A stretch of 58,352 nucleotides of DNA, taken from Xanthomonas hortorum pv. cynarae. GTDB lineage: Bacteria; Pseudomonadota; Gammaproteobacteria; Xanthomonadales; Xanthomonadaceae. Shown here piece by piece: positions 18,320-29,654 of the stretch. The notes beneath the pieces are model-generated. The model did not search any database. It was not told the DNA's origin and saw nothing but the letters and a program-made list of their open reading frames with translations. How positions within the stretch are numbered: the stretch's first letter is position 1; each line of letters starts with the position of its first letter. Both the position numbers and the translations under genes were made by a program. The stretch is from contig NZ_MDFM01000032.1 of the NCBI RefSeq assembly GCF_002939985.1, positions 1-58,352 on the forward strand. The letters are read 5' to 3'.

Positions 18320-20956
18320 ATGAAATACAGCACCACCCTGCTGTCCAGCGCGATCGCGTTGTCGCTGGCATTCGCGGCGCAAGCCCAGGACAACAATGAC
18401 CCGCAAGCCACCGACCTGGACGCCGTGCAAGTCGTCGGCATCCGCGCGAGCCTGGAAAAATCGCTCGACACCAAACGCAACAACACCGGCATTTCCGAAG
18501 CGATCACCGCCGAAGACATCGGCAAGTTTCCCAGCACCAATGTGGCCGAAGCGCTGTCGCAGATTCCCGGCGTGACCCTGGACCGCCGCTTTGGCCAGGG
18601 CGAACGGGTGAGCATCGACGGCACCGACCCCAGCCTCAATCTATCGTTCCTGGACGGGCATCCGGTGGCGCAGGCGATCTGGTTGTATGGCGAGCAGCCC
18701 AGCCGCGGATTCGATTACACCTTGCTGGCACCGCAGATCCTGGGGCGTGTGGAAATTCTCAAATCCTCCGAAGCGCGTCTGACCGAAGGCAGCCTGGGCG
18801 GCACCGTGTTGATGCACACACGACAACCGCTCGATCTGGAGGTCAACGAGGTCGCCGCCTCCATCGGCTACAGCTACAGCGCGCAAGCCAGCCAGGGCAA
18901 ACCGAATGCGGCACTGCTCTACAGCTGGAAAAACGCCGCCGACACCTTCGGCATCGCGGTGTCGGCGCAGCATTACGAAGAACGCGTCGACCGCCGCGGC
19001 ATGGAAGTGTTCGGCTACGCGCCGGCCGGCAGCTTCGCTAATGCGGCCGGCAGCGTCCCCGCCGACGCGGACGTGCCCAATTCGATCAATGCGGCCTGGT
19101 TTCAGCAGGATCGCGAACGCGACAGCGCGGTGGTCAACCTGCAACTCAAGCCCAGCGAGGCGCTGGAGTTCAACCTCAGCGGCCTGTACATCAACGAGAA
19201 TTTCGACAACTACAACCAGTCGATGTACAGCTTTCTGACCTGGAATCCTGGCACGGTTGCGGCAGTGGACCAGCTCGGCGGGCTGCGCAACGGGGTGGTG
19301 ACCAGCGGGCATTCCAGCGCCAATGCCGACCCGCTCGGCGGCACGGTGATCTACGACAACAACGTGCGCGAATCGGAGGTGACCACCAAAGGCCTGGACC
19401 TGCGCGGTGCGTTTCGCGGCGATGGCTGGGGCCTGAGCGGGCAGCTCGGCCAGAGCAAGTCGGAGAACAAGGACCTCTCGCAATACTTCATCGAGCCGTT
19501 CTACAACGGCGGTTTCAGTTGGGATACGCGGCGTGGCATTCGCTTCGACGATCCGGCGCGCGCGCGAGACCCGGCCAACTGGGGATCGGCGGGTGGCTGG
19601 TTCGGCAATAACGGCATCTTCTCGACCGAAAGCAAGGACACCTATGGTCAACTGGATCTCGCTGTGCAGTTCGACAGCGTGTTCAATCAGTTGCTGCTGG
19701 GCGTGCGCCACGGCAAACACGAGGAGCGCTTCGAGCTCAATGTCTATGGCGGCGTCACGCCGGGCACGCTGGCCGATGTGGGCACGATCGGGCTGACCGA
19801 TCTGCAGGACTTCTATCCCGATCATGGGCAGCATGTGCAGGCAGGTCGCAACAATGTGCTGAACTGGATCCGCAACAGCCCGGTCGACTACGGCGCGCCG
19901 GACCCGTCCAGTTATCTCAACAACACCTGGGCGCTGCAGCAGACCAATAACGCGGCGTACGCACAGCTGAATTTCTCAGGCGGCGGTTTGCGCGGCAATC
20001 TCGGGCTGCGCTATGTGGACTCCAAGACCGAAGGCAGCGGCTTTGTCTACAGCGGCACGCCGTCGCTGCTGAATGCCGACAGCCTGTGGCAGACACGCAC
20101 CCGCAAGGAAGACTTCCTGCTGCCTTCGCTCACGCTGGCCTACGAGGCTGCAGACGACTGGGTGTTTCGCTTCGCTGCGGCCAAGGTGATCGCCTGGGCA
20201 CCGTACAACCAGATGGTCAACAACACCTTCCTCAACGACACCACGCTGACCGGCAGCGGCGGCAATGCGGAGCTGTCGCCGTACGAATCGTGGAACTTCA
20301 ATCTATCGGCCGAGTACTACTTCGCACAGCAGTCGGTGGTGGCGTGGTCGGTGTTCTACAAGAAGATCGACAACTACATCGACACCAGCGCCAGCGTGGA
20401 GCGCCAATACAACGCGCTGCGCGACACCGCACCGCAGAGCTGGGCGCAACTGGTCGGCAGCAATGGCTGCAGCGCAGATGGCTATTGCAATTACAGCATC
20501 CAGCGGCCACGCAATGCCGGCGACGGCAAGGTCAAGGGCTTCAACATCGCGTTCCAGCAACCGTTCGGCGACAGCGGCTTTGGCCTGACTTCCAATTACA
20601 CCTACGCCAATGGCGAAAACAACACCGGCGATGCGCTGCCTTACCAGTCGCGCAACAGCGTTGCCTTCAGTCCGTACTACGAGAAAGGCCCGCTCAATGC
20701 ACGGCTGACCTACAACTGGCGCGACAGCTACCTGGCAGGCGGCTACGTGGCCGGTGCGGCACCGGCGAGCGTGGATGATTACGCCGAACTCGGCGCGAGT
20801 GTCGGCTATGCATTCAGCCCGAACTGGTCGCTGCAAATCGATGCGCAGAACCTGTTGGACGAGGAGTACCTGCAGTATCTCGGCGACAAGCAACATCTGG
20901 CCGGCCGCTACAAGAGCGGGCGCCGTTACATGGCGAGCCTGCATGTGAAGTTCTGA
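18320..20956 (+). CDS. TonB-dependent outer-membrane receptor (Xanthomonas/Caulobacter type)
   Basis: An 878-residue beta-barrel receptor for energy-dependent uptake. A signal peptide (1-23, ending AAQAQ) is followed by a TonB box-like LDAVQVVGIRASLEKSLDTKR, a plug domain (VAEALSQIPGVTLDR) and the barrel, which ends in Phe as outer-membrane proteins do. The strong ribosome binding site GAGGAGA (18307-18313) sits 7 nt before ATG 18320. This subfamily often imports sugars in carbohydrate-utilisation loci; the adjacent glk supports that, but the ligand is unknown. Confidence 0.92.
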   Translation: MKYSTTLLSSAIALSLAFAAQAQDNNDPQATDLDAVQVVGIRASLEKSLDTKRNNTGISEAITAEDIGKFPSTNVAEALSQIPGVTLDRRFGQGERVSIDGTDPSLNLSFLDGHPVAQAIWLYGEQPSRGFDYTLLAPQILGRVEILKSSEARLTEGSLGGTVLMHTRQPLDLEVNEVAASIGYSYSAQASQGKPNAALLYSWKNAADTFGIAVSAQHYEERVDRRGMEVFGYAPAGSFANAAGSVPADADVPNSINAAWFQQDRERDSAVVNLQLKPSEALEFNLSGLYINENFDNYNQSMYSFLTWNPGTVAAVDQLGGLRNGVVTSGHSSANADPLGGTVIYDNNVRESEVTTKGLDLRGAFRGDGWGLSGQLGQSKSENKDLSQYFIEPFYNGGFSWDTRRGIRFDDPARARDPANWGSAGGWFGNNGIFSTESKDTYGQLDLAVQFDSVFNQLLLGVRHGKHEERFELNVYGGVTPGTLADVGTIGLTDLQDFYPDHGQHVQAGRNNVLNWIRNSPVDYGAPDPSSYLNNTWALQQTNNAAYAQLNFSGGGLRGNLGLRYVDSKTEGSGFVYSGTPSLLNADSLWQTRTRKEDFLLPSLTLAYEAADDWVFRFAAAKVIAWAPYNQMVNNTFLNDTTLTGSGGNAELSPYESWNFNLSAEYYFAQQSVVAWSVFYKKIDNYIDTSASVERQYNALRDTAPQSWAQLVGSNGCSADGYCNYSIQRPRNAGDGKVKGFNIAFQQPFGDSGFGLTSNYTYANGENNTGDALPYQSRNSVAFSPYYEKGPLNARLTYNWRDSYLAGGYVAGAAPASVDDYAELGASVGYAFSPNWSLQIDAQNLLDEEYLQYLGDKQHLAGRYKSGRRYMASLHVKF

Positions 20957-20969
20957 GGGTATGACCAAA

Positions 20970-21003
20970 GCCCGCGCGCAGCGTCAGCAAGCTGCGCCCG
21001 GGC
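20970..21003. terminator. Hairpin between convergent receptor and hrpA genes
   Basis: A 13-bp stem with one mismatch (GCCCGCGCGCAGC against GCTGCGCCCGGGC) and an 8-nt loop, 13 bp after the receptor stop. There is no T-run on the plus strand, so function as a terminator is likely but unproven. Confidence 0.5.
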
Positions 21004-21203
21004 AGCATGGACCAACCCACGCGGCGGGCTCCAGGTATGCCGCACGCACCTGTCTGACACGCGCTCAGCAGGTTTTTTAGAGGCGTCATGTGGCTGCATG
21101 CGCTGGCCGCTCAGATGCGATCTGTCGGAGCGGCCAGTGGATGTCGATCCGCATGGATCAGCGCGTCTGGTGATCACCTCGACCCTGGCGCATCCGGCAC
21201 CAT

Positions 21204-24200
21204 TCAAGCGCGCAACGCAGCCACCCGCTGCGACAACTTCTTCGCAGACACGCCCGACTTGGCGCCCAGCTCCTGCGCGAACACCGAGACGCGCAACTCT
21301 TCCAGATCCCAGCGCAGCGACTCCCACTCGGGACGCTGCTGCAAACCGCGTGCGGCCGCATCACCCAACGCATCCACGAACGGTTTGAGTTCGAGCATGC
21401 GTGTCTGGTCGCGAGCCGGATCGCGTTTGGCCCGCTCGGTACGCAGGATCATCGCCTTGAGATAGCGCGGGTAGTTGGCCAGCGCCTCAGCCGGGGTCTC
21501 GCGCAGGAAGCCGGCATGCACCAACGCGCGCAACTGCTGCTCCATATCGTCCAGATTGCCGCGCGCCCAGCCCATCAACGGCGCTTCCAGCAAGGGCTTG
21601 AGTTCGGCCACGGCACCGAGAATGCTTTCGGCCAGTGTCAGGCGTTCCATCGCCTCGCCGAACAAGCGCTTGGTCGCATCGTCGCGGCGTTGCGCAAAGG
21701 CACCCGCGTCGCGAATCGCGCCCAGCCCTTCTGCCAGCACCGCATTGAGCGCGGCATCGACCAGATCGCCGCGCAGTCGCTCCTGCGACTCGATCGCCGC
21801 GTACAACAACCCGGTTTTGGGCGACACCGGCAATTGCTTGCGCGCCTGCTTGATCTTGTCGGCAAGCGCGATTTCCAGCAGCCGGCGCACGCCGCGCGGA
21901 TGCGCCTGCGCCGCTTCGTTACGGTCGGCAAAGATGCGCAGCGCTGCGTCTTCGCCCTGATCCACCAACGCCGGATACGCCGGCACACCGGCCTCGCCCG
22001 ACACCTGTTCGGGGATCGGGGTGGCCGGGAAATCGCGCAAGCCCTCGGCAGCCAGGGCGCGGCCGGCACGTGCGGCAAACGCCTGCCCCGCCCGCTCGCC
22101 GAAGCGTGCGCGCAACCCGTCCAGATCGCGCGACTCGGCCAGCACCTTGCCGTCGTCATCGCGCAGGCGCAGGTTCATCAGCAGATGCGTGTCCAGCGCC
22201 TCCTCGTCGAAATCCAGCGCCGCCACCTGCGTGCCGGTGGCCTTGCTCAGAAAGCGCGCCAGCTCGCCACGGATATCGTCGGCCGACGCAATGCTGTAGG
22301 CCTCGTAGAACGCGCGCCCGAAATCCGGCGCCGGCACATAGTTACGGCGCTGCGCCTTGGGCAGGCTACGAATCAATGCAGATGCCTTGTCGGCAACAAA
22401 GCCAGGCGCCAGCCACGACAGCCGCGTTGGATCCAGCGCATTGAGCAGATGCAACGGCACATCCAGGGTGACGCCGTCATCGATGGCCCCCGGCTCGAAG
22501 CGGTAATGTAACGGCAGCCGCGCATCGCCAAGGGAGAAATACTTCGGGAAGCGATCGGCCTCGCTGCCTTCGCCGGGCAGCAGATCGTTCAACGACCAAT
22601 GCAGGCTGCGGCGTTTGTCCGGCGGCAAGGTTTTCCACCATGCATCCAGGCCGATGGCCGAATGCAGTTCGGACGGAATGCGATCCAGATACCAACGTGC
22701 CTGCCACTCTTCGTCGGCCACGATGCCGGCGCGACGCAACTTGGCTTCTTCTTCGCGCGCCTGCTCCAGCACCTTGAGGTTGTCGGCCACGAACGCCGCG
22801 CGCGTATTGATTTCGCCCGTCACCAGGCCCTGACGCACGAACAGGTCGTGCGCGGCGGCCGGGTCGATCTTGCCGAAATGCACCGGCTTTTTCGGCGCCA
22901 GCACCAGCCCGAACAGGCTGATCTGCTCGGAGGCGACCACCTGCCCCTGCGCACGCGACCAATGCGGGTCGAAATGCTTGCGCGCCAGCAGATGCGGCAG
23001 CTCTGCGATCGCCCAATCCGGCTCGATCGCGGCGTTGGTCATGCCCCAGACTTTCTGCGTGTCCAGCAGCGTGGCGGCCAGAATCCACGGCGGCGGTTTG
23101 CGCGCCAACGCCGAGCCAGGGAACGGCACGAACCGGCGTTGTCGCGCGGCGAGGAAATCGCCTTTTTCGGTGCGATGGCCGATCTGCGTCGGCAGGCCGG
23201 CCAACAGCGCGCGATGCAAGGCCTGATACGCCGCAGCGCGTTCGCGCTCGCTGGTCCGTGCCGATACTTCAGCAGCCTCGGCCTGCTTGTTCGTAGCTGC
23301 GGAGGTGGTGCGTGCAGGTGCCGCACTTGGCTCCGGCTTGCCTTCGCGCGCCAGACGCGCGGCGCGATGCAGCTGCCCGCGCGTGGGCCGGTTGGCGTTG
23401 TGGCCGTCCTCGCGCGGCGGTGCGTTGGCACCGGCCAGCAGCGGCGCCATCATCACCGCGGCCGGCTCTTCGCTCCAACCGAGTTCTTCGCACAACAAGC
23501 GTAGCTGCCGATGCAGTTCGCGCCACTCGCGCATGCGCAAAAAGCCCAGAAAATGTCGATTGCACCAATCGCGCAACTTGGACTGGGTGAGCTCTTCGTG
23601 CACCTGTCGATATGCTTCCCACAAGCGCAGGATGCCGACGAATTCCGAGCGCGCGTCGGCAAACAGCGCATGTGCGTTGTCGGCGGCCTCGCGCGCTTCG
23701 GGCGGGCGCTCGCGCGGATCCTGGATGCCCAGGAAGGAGGCGATGACGATCATCTCGCGCAGGCAGCCGTGCTGCTGCGCGGCCACCAGCATGCGCGCCA
23801 GTTTGACGTCCACCGGCAGGCGCGCCATCTGGCGGCCGGTCGCGGTCAGGCGGCGCTCGCCATCGATCGCGCCCAGCTCCAGCAACTGCTGCCAGCCATC
23901 GGCCACCGCACGCTCGTCCGGCGCTTCCAGAAACGGGAAATCCTCGATCCGCCCGAGACCCAGTTGCAGCATGCGCAGGATCACGCCCGACAACGACGCG
24001 CGCCGGATCTCCGGGTCGGTGAACGCTGGCCGGGCGGCAAAGTCGGCTTCGGCATACAGGCGGTAGCAGATGCCCTCGGCGATGCGCCCGCACCGGCCCA
24101 TGCGCTGGTTGGCGCTGGCTTGCGAAATCGGCTCGATATGCAAGCGGTCCAGCTTCTGACGCGGGCTATAGCGCTTGATGCGCGCAAAACCTGGGTCCAC

Positions 24201-25325
24201 CACATAGCGGATGCGTGGCACCGTCAGCGAGGTCTCGGCCACGTTGGTGGCCAGCACCAGGCGGCGCCGCGGGCCCGGATTGAACACCCGGTCCTGGTCC
24301 TGCGCAGACAGCCGCGCGTACAACGGCACCACTTCGGTTTCGCGGTATTTGCGCCGTTCCAGCGACTGATGCGCATCGCGGATTTCGCGCTCGCCGGGCA
24401 GGAACATCAGCACGTCGCCGCGCGGGTCGATACGGGTGATTTCGTCGATCGCCGCCACGATCGCATCGTTGACGGTGCGCTCGCCATCGCGGCCGTTGCC
24501 TTGCTCGCCGTCGCTGTCAGTACCGGCGTCGCCTTCGAGCGGGCGATAGCGCACCTCGACCGGAAACGTGCGTCCTTCCACACTGATCACCGGCGCATCG
24601 TTGAAATGCTGCGCGAAACGCTCGGTGTCGATGGTGGCCGACGTCACGATCAACTTCAGATCGGGACGCTTGACCAGCAACTGCTTGAGATAGCCAAGCA
24701 AAAAATCGATGTTGAGGCTGCGCTCGTGCGCCTCGTCCACGATGATGGTGTCGTAGGCCGACAACCAGCGGTCGCTGGCGATCTCGGCCAGCAGGATGCC
24801 GTCGGTCATGAACTTGATCCGCGAGTCTTCACCAACCCGGTCGGTGAAGCGCACCTGGAAGCCCACCGTGGTGCCCAACGGCGTCTTCAACTCCTCGGCC
24901 ACGCGTGCAGCCACCGCACGTGCGGCGATCCGGCGCGGCTGGGTGCAGCCGATCATGCCTGCGGCGCCCCGCCCGGCCGCCAGACACAGCTTGGGCAGCT
25001 GGGTGGTCTTGCCCGAGCCGGTTTCGCCGGCAATGACCACCACTTGATGATCGCGGATCAACGCGATGATGCGCTCGGCCTCGCGCGCGATCGGCAGTTG
25101 CGTGTCCAGCGTGATGGCGGGCTGCTGCTCGGCGCGCGCCTTGCGCTGCGCCTGCGACGCCGCCAACGCCTGCTCGAAGGCCTGGCGCAGCTGCACGTTG
25201 CCGGGTTTGCCTTGCCAGCGCGACCATAGGCCGAGCAAGCGGCCCCGGTCGCGGCTCATGCCGCCATCGACGGCACTACGGCCCTCGCGCAAGGTGGTGG
25301 CCAGGTCGGTATCGATAGCGCTCAT
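21204..25325 (-). CDS. hrpA: ATP-dependent RNA helicase HrpA
   Basis: A 1373-residue DEAH-box helicase, the usual HrpA length (about 1300). Walker A GETGSGKT is at residues 100-107 and DEAH at 197-200. It continues with a helicase C domain (QRMGRCGRIAEG), HA2/OB-fold parts and the long C-terminal HrpA domain (DUF3418). HrpA is linked to mRNA processing and rescue of stalled ribosomes. The ATG at 25325 leads directly into family sequence. It is divergent from dps, with a 90-bp shared promoter region. Confidence 0.95.
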   Translation of the reverse strand: MSAIDTDLATTLREGRSAVDGGMSRDRGRLLGLWSRWQGKPGNVQLRQAFEQALAASQAQRKARAEQQPAITLDTQLPIAREAERIIALIRDHQVVVIAGETGSGKTTQLPKLCLAAGRGAAGMIGCTQPRRIAARAVAARVAEELKTPLGTTVGFQVRFTDRVGEDSRIKFMTDGILLAEIASDRWLSAYDTIIVDEAHERSLNIDFLLGYLKQLLVKRPDLKLIVTSATIDTERFAQHFNDAPVISVEGRTFPVEVRYRPLEGDAGTDSDGEQGNGRDGERTVNDAIVAAIDEITRIDPRGDVLMFLPGEREIRDAHQSLERRKYRETEVVPLYARLSAQDQDRVFNPGPRRRLVLATNVAETSLTVPRIRYVVDPGFARIKRYSPRQKLDRLHIEPISQASANQRMGRCGRIAEGICYRLYAEADFAARPAFTDPEIRRASLSGVILRMLQLGLGRIEDFPFLEAPDERAVADGWQQLLELGAIDGERRLTATGRQMARLPVDVKLARMLVAAQQHGCLREMIVIASFLGIQDPRERPPEAREAADNAHALFADARSEFVGILRLWEAYRQVHEELTQSKLRDWCNRHFLGFLRMREWRELHRQLRLLCEELGWSEEPAAVMMAPLLAGANAPPREDGHNANRPTRGQLHRAARLAREGKPEPSAAPARTTSAATNKQAEAAEVSARTSERERAAAYQALHRALLAGLPTQIGHRTEKGDFLAARQRRFVPFPGSALARKPPPWILAATLLDTQKVWGMTNAAIEPDWAIAELPHLLARKHFDPHWSRAQGQVVASEQISLFGLVLAPKKPVHFGKIDPAAAHDLFVRQGLVTGEINTRAAFVADNLKVLEQAREEEAKLRRAGIVADEEWQARWYLDRIPSELHSAIGLDAWWKTLPPDKRRSLHWSLNDLLPGEGSEADRFPKYFSLGDARLPLHYRFEPGAIDDGVTLDVPLHLLNALDPTRLSWLAPGFVADKASALIRSLPKAQRRNYVPAPDFGRAFYEAYSIASADDIRGELARFLSKATGTQVAALDFDEEALDTHLLMNLRLRDDDGKVLAESRDLDGLRARFGERAGQAFAARAGRALAAEGLRDFPATPIPEQVSGEAGVPAYPALVDQGEDAALRIFADRNEAAQAHPRGVRRLLEIALADKIKQARKQLPVSPKTGLLYAAIESQERLRGDLVDAALNAVLAEGLGAIRDAGAFAQRRDDATKRLFGEAMERLTLAESILGAVAELKPLLEAPLMGWARGNLDDMEQQLRALVHAGFLRETPAEALANYPRYLKAMILRTERAKRDPARDQTRMLELKPFVDALGDAAARGLQQRPEWESLRWDLEELRVSVFAQELGAKSGVSAKKLSQRVAALRA

Positions 25326-25415
25326 TGATGAAAAAATGTGAAAGATTGAATGACGAGTGATCCTTTAGAGTGACTATTGTGACCCGATATCTGTTCCCTC
25401 AGGAGGACCATTCCC

Positions 25416-25973
25416 ATGTCCAAGAAAAAGAACGCCAACAAGCCCGTCGTCATCATTGACGGACCAGACGCCTTACCGGTTGCCGCCGCATCGGCCCCGC
25501 ACATCGATATCGGGATCAAGGACGGCGATCGCAAGAAGATCTCCGACGGTCTGGCCCGCTACATGGCTGACGCCTTCACCTTGTATCTGAAGACCCACAA
25601 CTTCCATTGGAACGTCACCGGGTCGATGTTCAACTCGCTGCACACCATGTTCGAAACCCAGTACACCGAGCAGTGGGCCGCACTGGACGAAGTGGCCGAG
25701 CGCATCCGCGCCCTGGGCTACAACGCACCGGGCTCCTACAGCGAGTTCGTCGCTTTGACTTCGATCCCGGAAGAACAGGGCCTGAGCGACAGCGCCGACT
25801 GGCGCGAGATGGTGCGCCAGCTGGTCAGCGGCAACGAAGCGGTCTGCCGCACCGCACGCAAGGTGCTGGGCACCGCCGACGACGCCGGCGACGACCCGAC
25901 CGTGGACCTGTTGACCCAGCGCCTGCAGACCCACGAAAAGTACGCGTGGATGCTGCGGTCACTACTGCAGTAA
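25416..25973 (+). CDS. dps: Dps-family ferritin-like DNA-protection protein
   Basis: A 185-residue Dps. It stores iron with H2O2 as oxidant and shields DNA under stress. The ferroxidase-site sequences KTHNFHWNVTG (about residues 60-70) and ETQYTEQWAALDEVAERIR (about 79-97) are present, and a basic N-terminal tail (MSKKKNANK) could bind DNA. An AGGAGG ribosome binding site lies 9 nt before ATG. The promoter area shared with hrpA is AT-rich, but no OxyR box was recognised. Confidence 0.93.
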   Translation: MSKKKNANKPVVIIDGPDALPVAAASAPHIDIGIKDGDRKKISDGLARYMADAFTLYLKTHNFHWNVTGSMFNSLHTMFETQYTEQWAALDEVAERIRALGYNAPGSYSEFVALTSIPEEQGLSDSADWREMVRQLVSGNEAVCRTARKVLGTADDAGDDPTVDLLTQRLQTHEKYAWMLRSLLQ

Positions 25974-26018
25974 GCACCTCTCTCCACGCGCCGGCACTGT
26001 CAGCCGCGGGACACAAAG

Positions 26019-26041
26019 CCCCTCTCCCCTCGGGAGAGGGG
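26019..26041. repeat. GGGAGAGGGG palindrome
   Basis: A 10-bp inverted repeat (CCCCTCTCCC and GGGAGAGGGG) with a 3-nt loop, followed by TTGGGGTGAGGG. This palindrome is a frequent intergenic repeat in xanthomonads (from memory). It also sits 46 bp after the dps stop, where it could act as its terminator. Confidence 0.55.
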
Positions 26042-26187
26042 TTGGGGTGAGGGTACGGAGCGAAGCTTACGTCCGCATCAGCACTCGTAGGCACACCCAC
26101 CACGTCGCGGCGATCCCCGACACCGCATTACGCAACGCCGCCGGCATGACACCGGCCAAGACGTGACCCGCGCGGTATCCTAGACGG

Positions 26188-27990
<1,803 letters not shown>

Positions 27991-28127
27991 TGCAACGGCG
28001 TGTGTCATCGGCATACCAACGCCGGCACAAAAATCCCCAAGATCGACAGCGCGCATTCAATCAGCCGTTGCTAGTTTCACAAGGCGATCTGGCACGCGCT
28101 GTCAGTCCCTCATGTAGAGTCCAATCG

Positions 28128-28193
28128 ATGAAACGCAGCCTGCTTCTCCTGGCCACTCCGATGAAACGCAGCCTGCTTCTCCTGGCCACTCTG
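28128..28193 (+). repeat. 33-bp tandem duplication at gene start
   Basis: ATGAAACGCAGCCTGCTTCT.. occurs at 28128-28160 and again at 28161-28193, with one C/T difference in the 32nd base. The duplication is in frame (11 codons) and doubles the start codon and first part of the signal peptide. Confidence 0.95.
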
Positions 28194-28643
28194 TTTGCCG
28201 CTGGCGGCGCGCTCGCCCAGGCAGGCGACGGCAGTGCCGAGCCGGTCACGGCGCGCTCGCTCGATCTGAGCATTCCGCAGGCACCGGTGCAGTACCGCTC
28301 CGACCCGGAGGTCCCCACCGATCCGCCAGGCACCTTTTACGGCGACAAAAGCGGTCCCCAGCCTGCGTTGAGCCGGCCCAGTGCCGCCGCCATCGCCGCC
28401 GAACGCGCCGAGCAATGCCAGGGCAAGCTGCATGGCGCAGTCGAAACCGGCATGGGCTACGCCAGCCGCGGCGGCAACAGCAACTGGCAGGCGGTCAATC
28501 TGAATTCCTGCAAGACCTATTACGACGACGACGGCAAGGCGCACCAGATTGGCGTCAGCATCAGTGTCGGGCGTGGCGAAGGCCCGATTTTCGGCCCGCG
28601 TTATGGGCCTGGCGGCTACGGTCCCGGCCCGTTCGGCTGGTAA
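28128..28643 (+). CDS. Small secreted hypothetical protein with duplicated N-terminus
   Basis: 171 residues from the first ATG, or 160 from the second in-frame ATG at 28161. The N-terminus is MKRSLLLLATP repeated as MKRSLLLLATL, running into a signal peptide ending in GGALAQA. The mature part is Pro/Gly-rich, with two Cys (ECQGK-like CQGK and NSCKTYY) and a C-terminal glycine/proline tail (GPRYGPGGYGPGPFGW). An extracytoplasmic location is likely; the function is unknown. Which ATG is used cannot be decided: neither has a strong ribosome binding site. Confidence 0.78.
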   Translation: MKRSLLLLATPMKRSLLLLATLFAAGGALAQAGDGSAEPVTARSLDLSIPQAPVQYRSDPEVPTDPPGTFYGDKSGPQPALSRPSAAAIAAERAEQCQGKLHGAVETGMGYASRGGNSNWQAVNLNSCKTYYDDDGKAHQIGVSISVGRGEGPIFGPRYGPGGYGPGPFGW

Positions 28644-28721
28644 CCATACGGCCCCGTCTGCGTTGACGGAGGGTTCACCCCTGCATCGCTGAGAATGCGG
28701 CTTGCCTTACGAGACGCGCTC

Positions 28722-29126
28722 ATGTCACAGAACAAGGAACGGCCGGTTGTCTTCGTCGTCGAAGACGGCGATGGCACCCGACAACTCAGCTGCCTTGTGC
28801 TGGAGAGCTATGGGTTCACCTGCCGCAGTGCAGGCTCGGTCGAAGAAGCGCTGACCCTGATCGAAAGTGACCCGCGCATTGATGTGCTGTTTTCCGATAT
28901 CCACTTCCCGGGCGGTTTGACCGGCGTGGATCTGGCGGTCAAGACCGCGCAGGCACCGTACAAGCTTCCGGTATTGCTCACCTCCGGCCTGGCGGTGGAG
29001 TACGTGGAAGAGATCCTGCCCGACGGCGTGGCCTTTCTGGAAAAGCCTTACACCCCCGAGCAATTGCTGACCGCCATCCGCAGCGTGATGGCCAAACACC
29101 GGGTGCTTCCCACCCCGGTGGCCTGA
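28722..29126 (+). CDS. Single-domain response regulator (receiver only)
   Basis: A 134-residue CheY-like receiver with no output domain. The acidic pair E14-D15 and the phospho-acceptor D59 (VLFSDIHFPGG) are present, followed by LLTSG and the conserved Lys in EKPY. The start ATG 28722 was preferred to the upstream ATG at 28695 because receiver homology begins at RPVVFVVED. No kinase is adjacent, so the partner is elsewhere. Confidence 0.88.
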   Translation: MSQNKERPVVFVVEDGDGTRQLSCLVLESYGFTCRSAGSVEEALTLIESDPRIDVLFSDIHFPGGLTGVDLAVKTAQAPYKLPVLLTSGLAVEYVEEILPDGVAFLEKPYTPEQLLTAIRSVMAKHRVLPTPVA

Positions 29127-29462
29127 CGGCGGCCCACAATCCCGGTATGAAATGCCAGCCGTCGCGCCATGCGCCGGCCACTGGGATCGATCAACACACG
29201 TTTGTGCCAAGGATGCGGCGCCATCGCCCGCCTGCAAAAGCCGCTCAGTCAGCCAAACGCTGCAGGGTCTGCTTGCACGATCTGCGCCAGACATTGCGCT
29301 TCGACACCCATACACCGAACGTCCATCGCATGACGCCTCACGAATGCAACGTGCAAAGAACATTTGAACCACGCATACGTCGTATTTCACGCGATCAAGC
29401 ACGGCGCTCGCTAGGCTGGTTCGAATGCAGCGCTTTGCTGCCAAAGAACTCAGGAGATCCCC
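29127..29462. other. Intergenic stretch without a recognised gene
   Basis: Frames here are short and lack start context. The stretch ends with the ribosome binding site of the small membrane protein; its second half (29330-29400) is richer in A and T and may hold that gene's promoter, but no convincing -10/-35 pair was identified. Confidence 0.5.
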
Positions 29463-29573
29463 ATGGGCGACAACTCGTTTCTGTCACCGGCTTTCATCAT
29501 CTTGGTCGTTGCGATCATCGGCGTGGTTTTCTGGCTGGTGACGCGTGCCAAGAAGAAGCGCAACAAGAAGTAA
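29463..29573 (+). CDS. Small single-pass membrane protein (36 aa)
   Basis: 36 codons, ATG 29463 to TAA 29573, with AGGAG 6 nt upstream (29452-29456). The N-terminus MGDNSFLSPA precedes a hydrophobic helix (FIILVVAIIGVVFWLV, residues 11-26) and a strongly basic tail (TRAKKKRNKK). Good translation signals, in-frame coding and the positive-inside tail make this a real small membrane protein with its C-terminus in the cytoplasm. The function is unknown. Confidence 0.78.
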   Translation: MGDNSFLSPAFIILVVAIIGVVFWLVTRAKKKRNKK

Positions 29574-29654
29574 GCGACCCGGGCATCGGTTCGAAGGCAG
29601 CGACTCGTCGCATTGCCTGCAGGTTGCCGCCAGCGTTGAACGCCAGCGGCACAC

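Noticed and set aside
23511..25229. 572-codon plus-strand frame opposite hrpA
   Set aside because: Antisense shadow of hrpA: His/Arg-rich, no ribosome binding site or family features.
25326..25415. OxyR or Fur box in the hrpA-dps gap
   Set aside because: AT-rich but no match to either consensus was found by eye.
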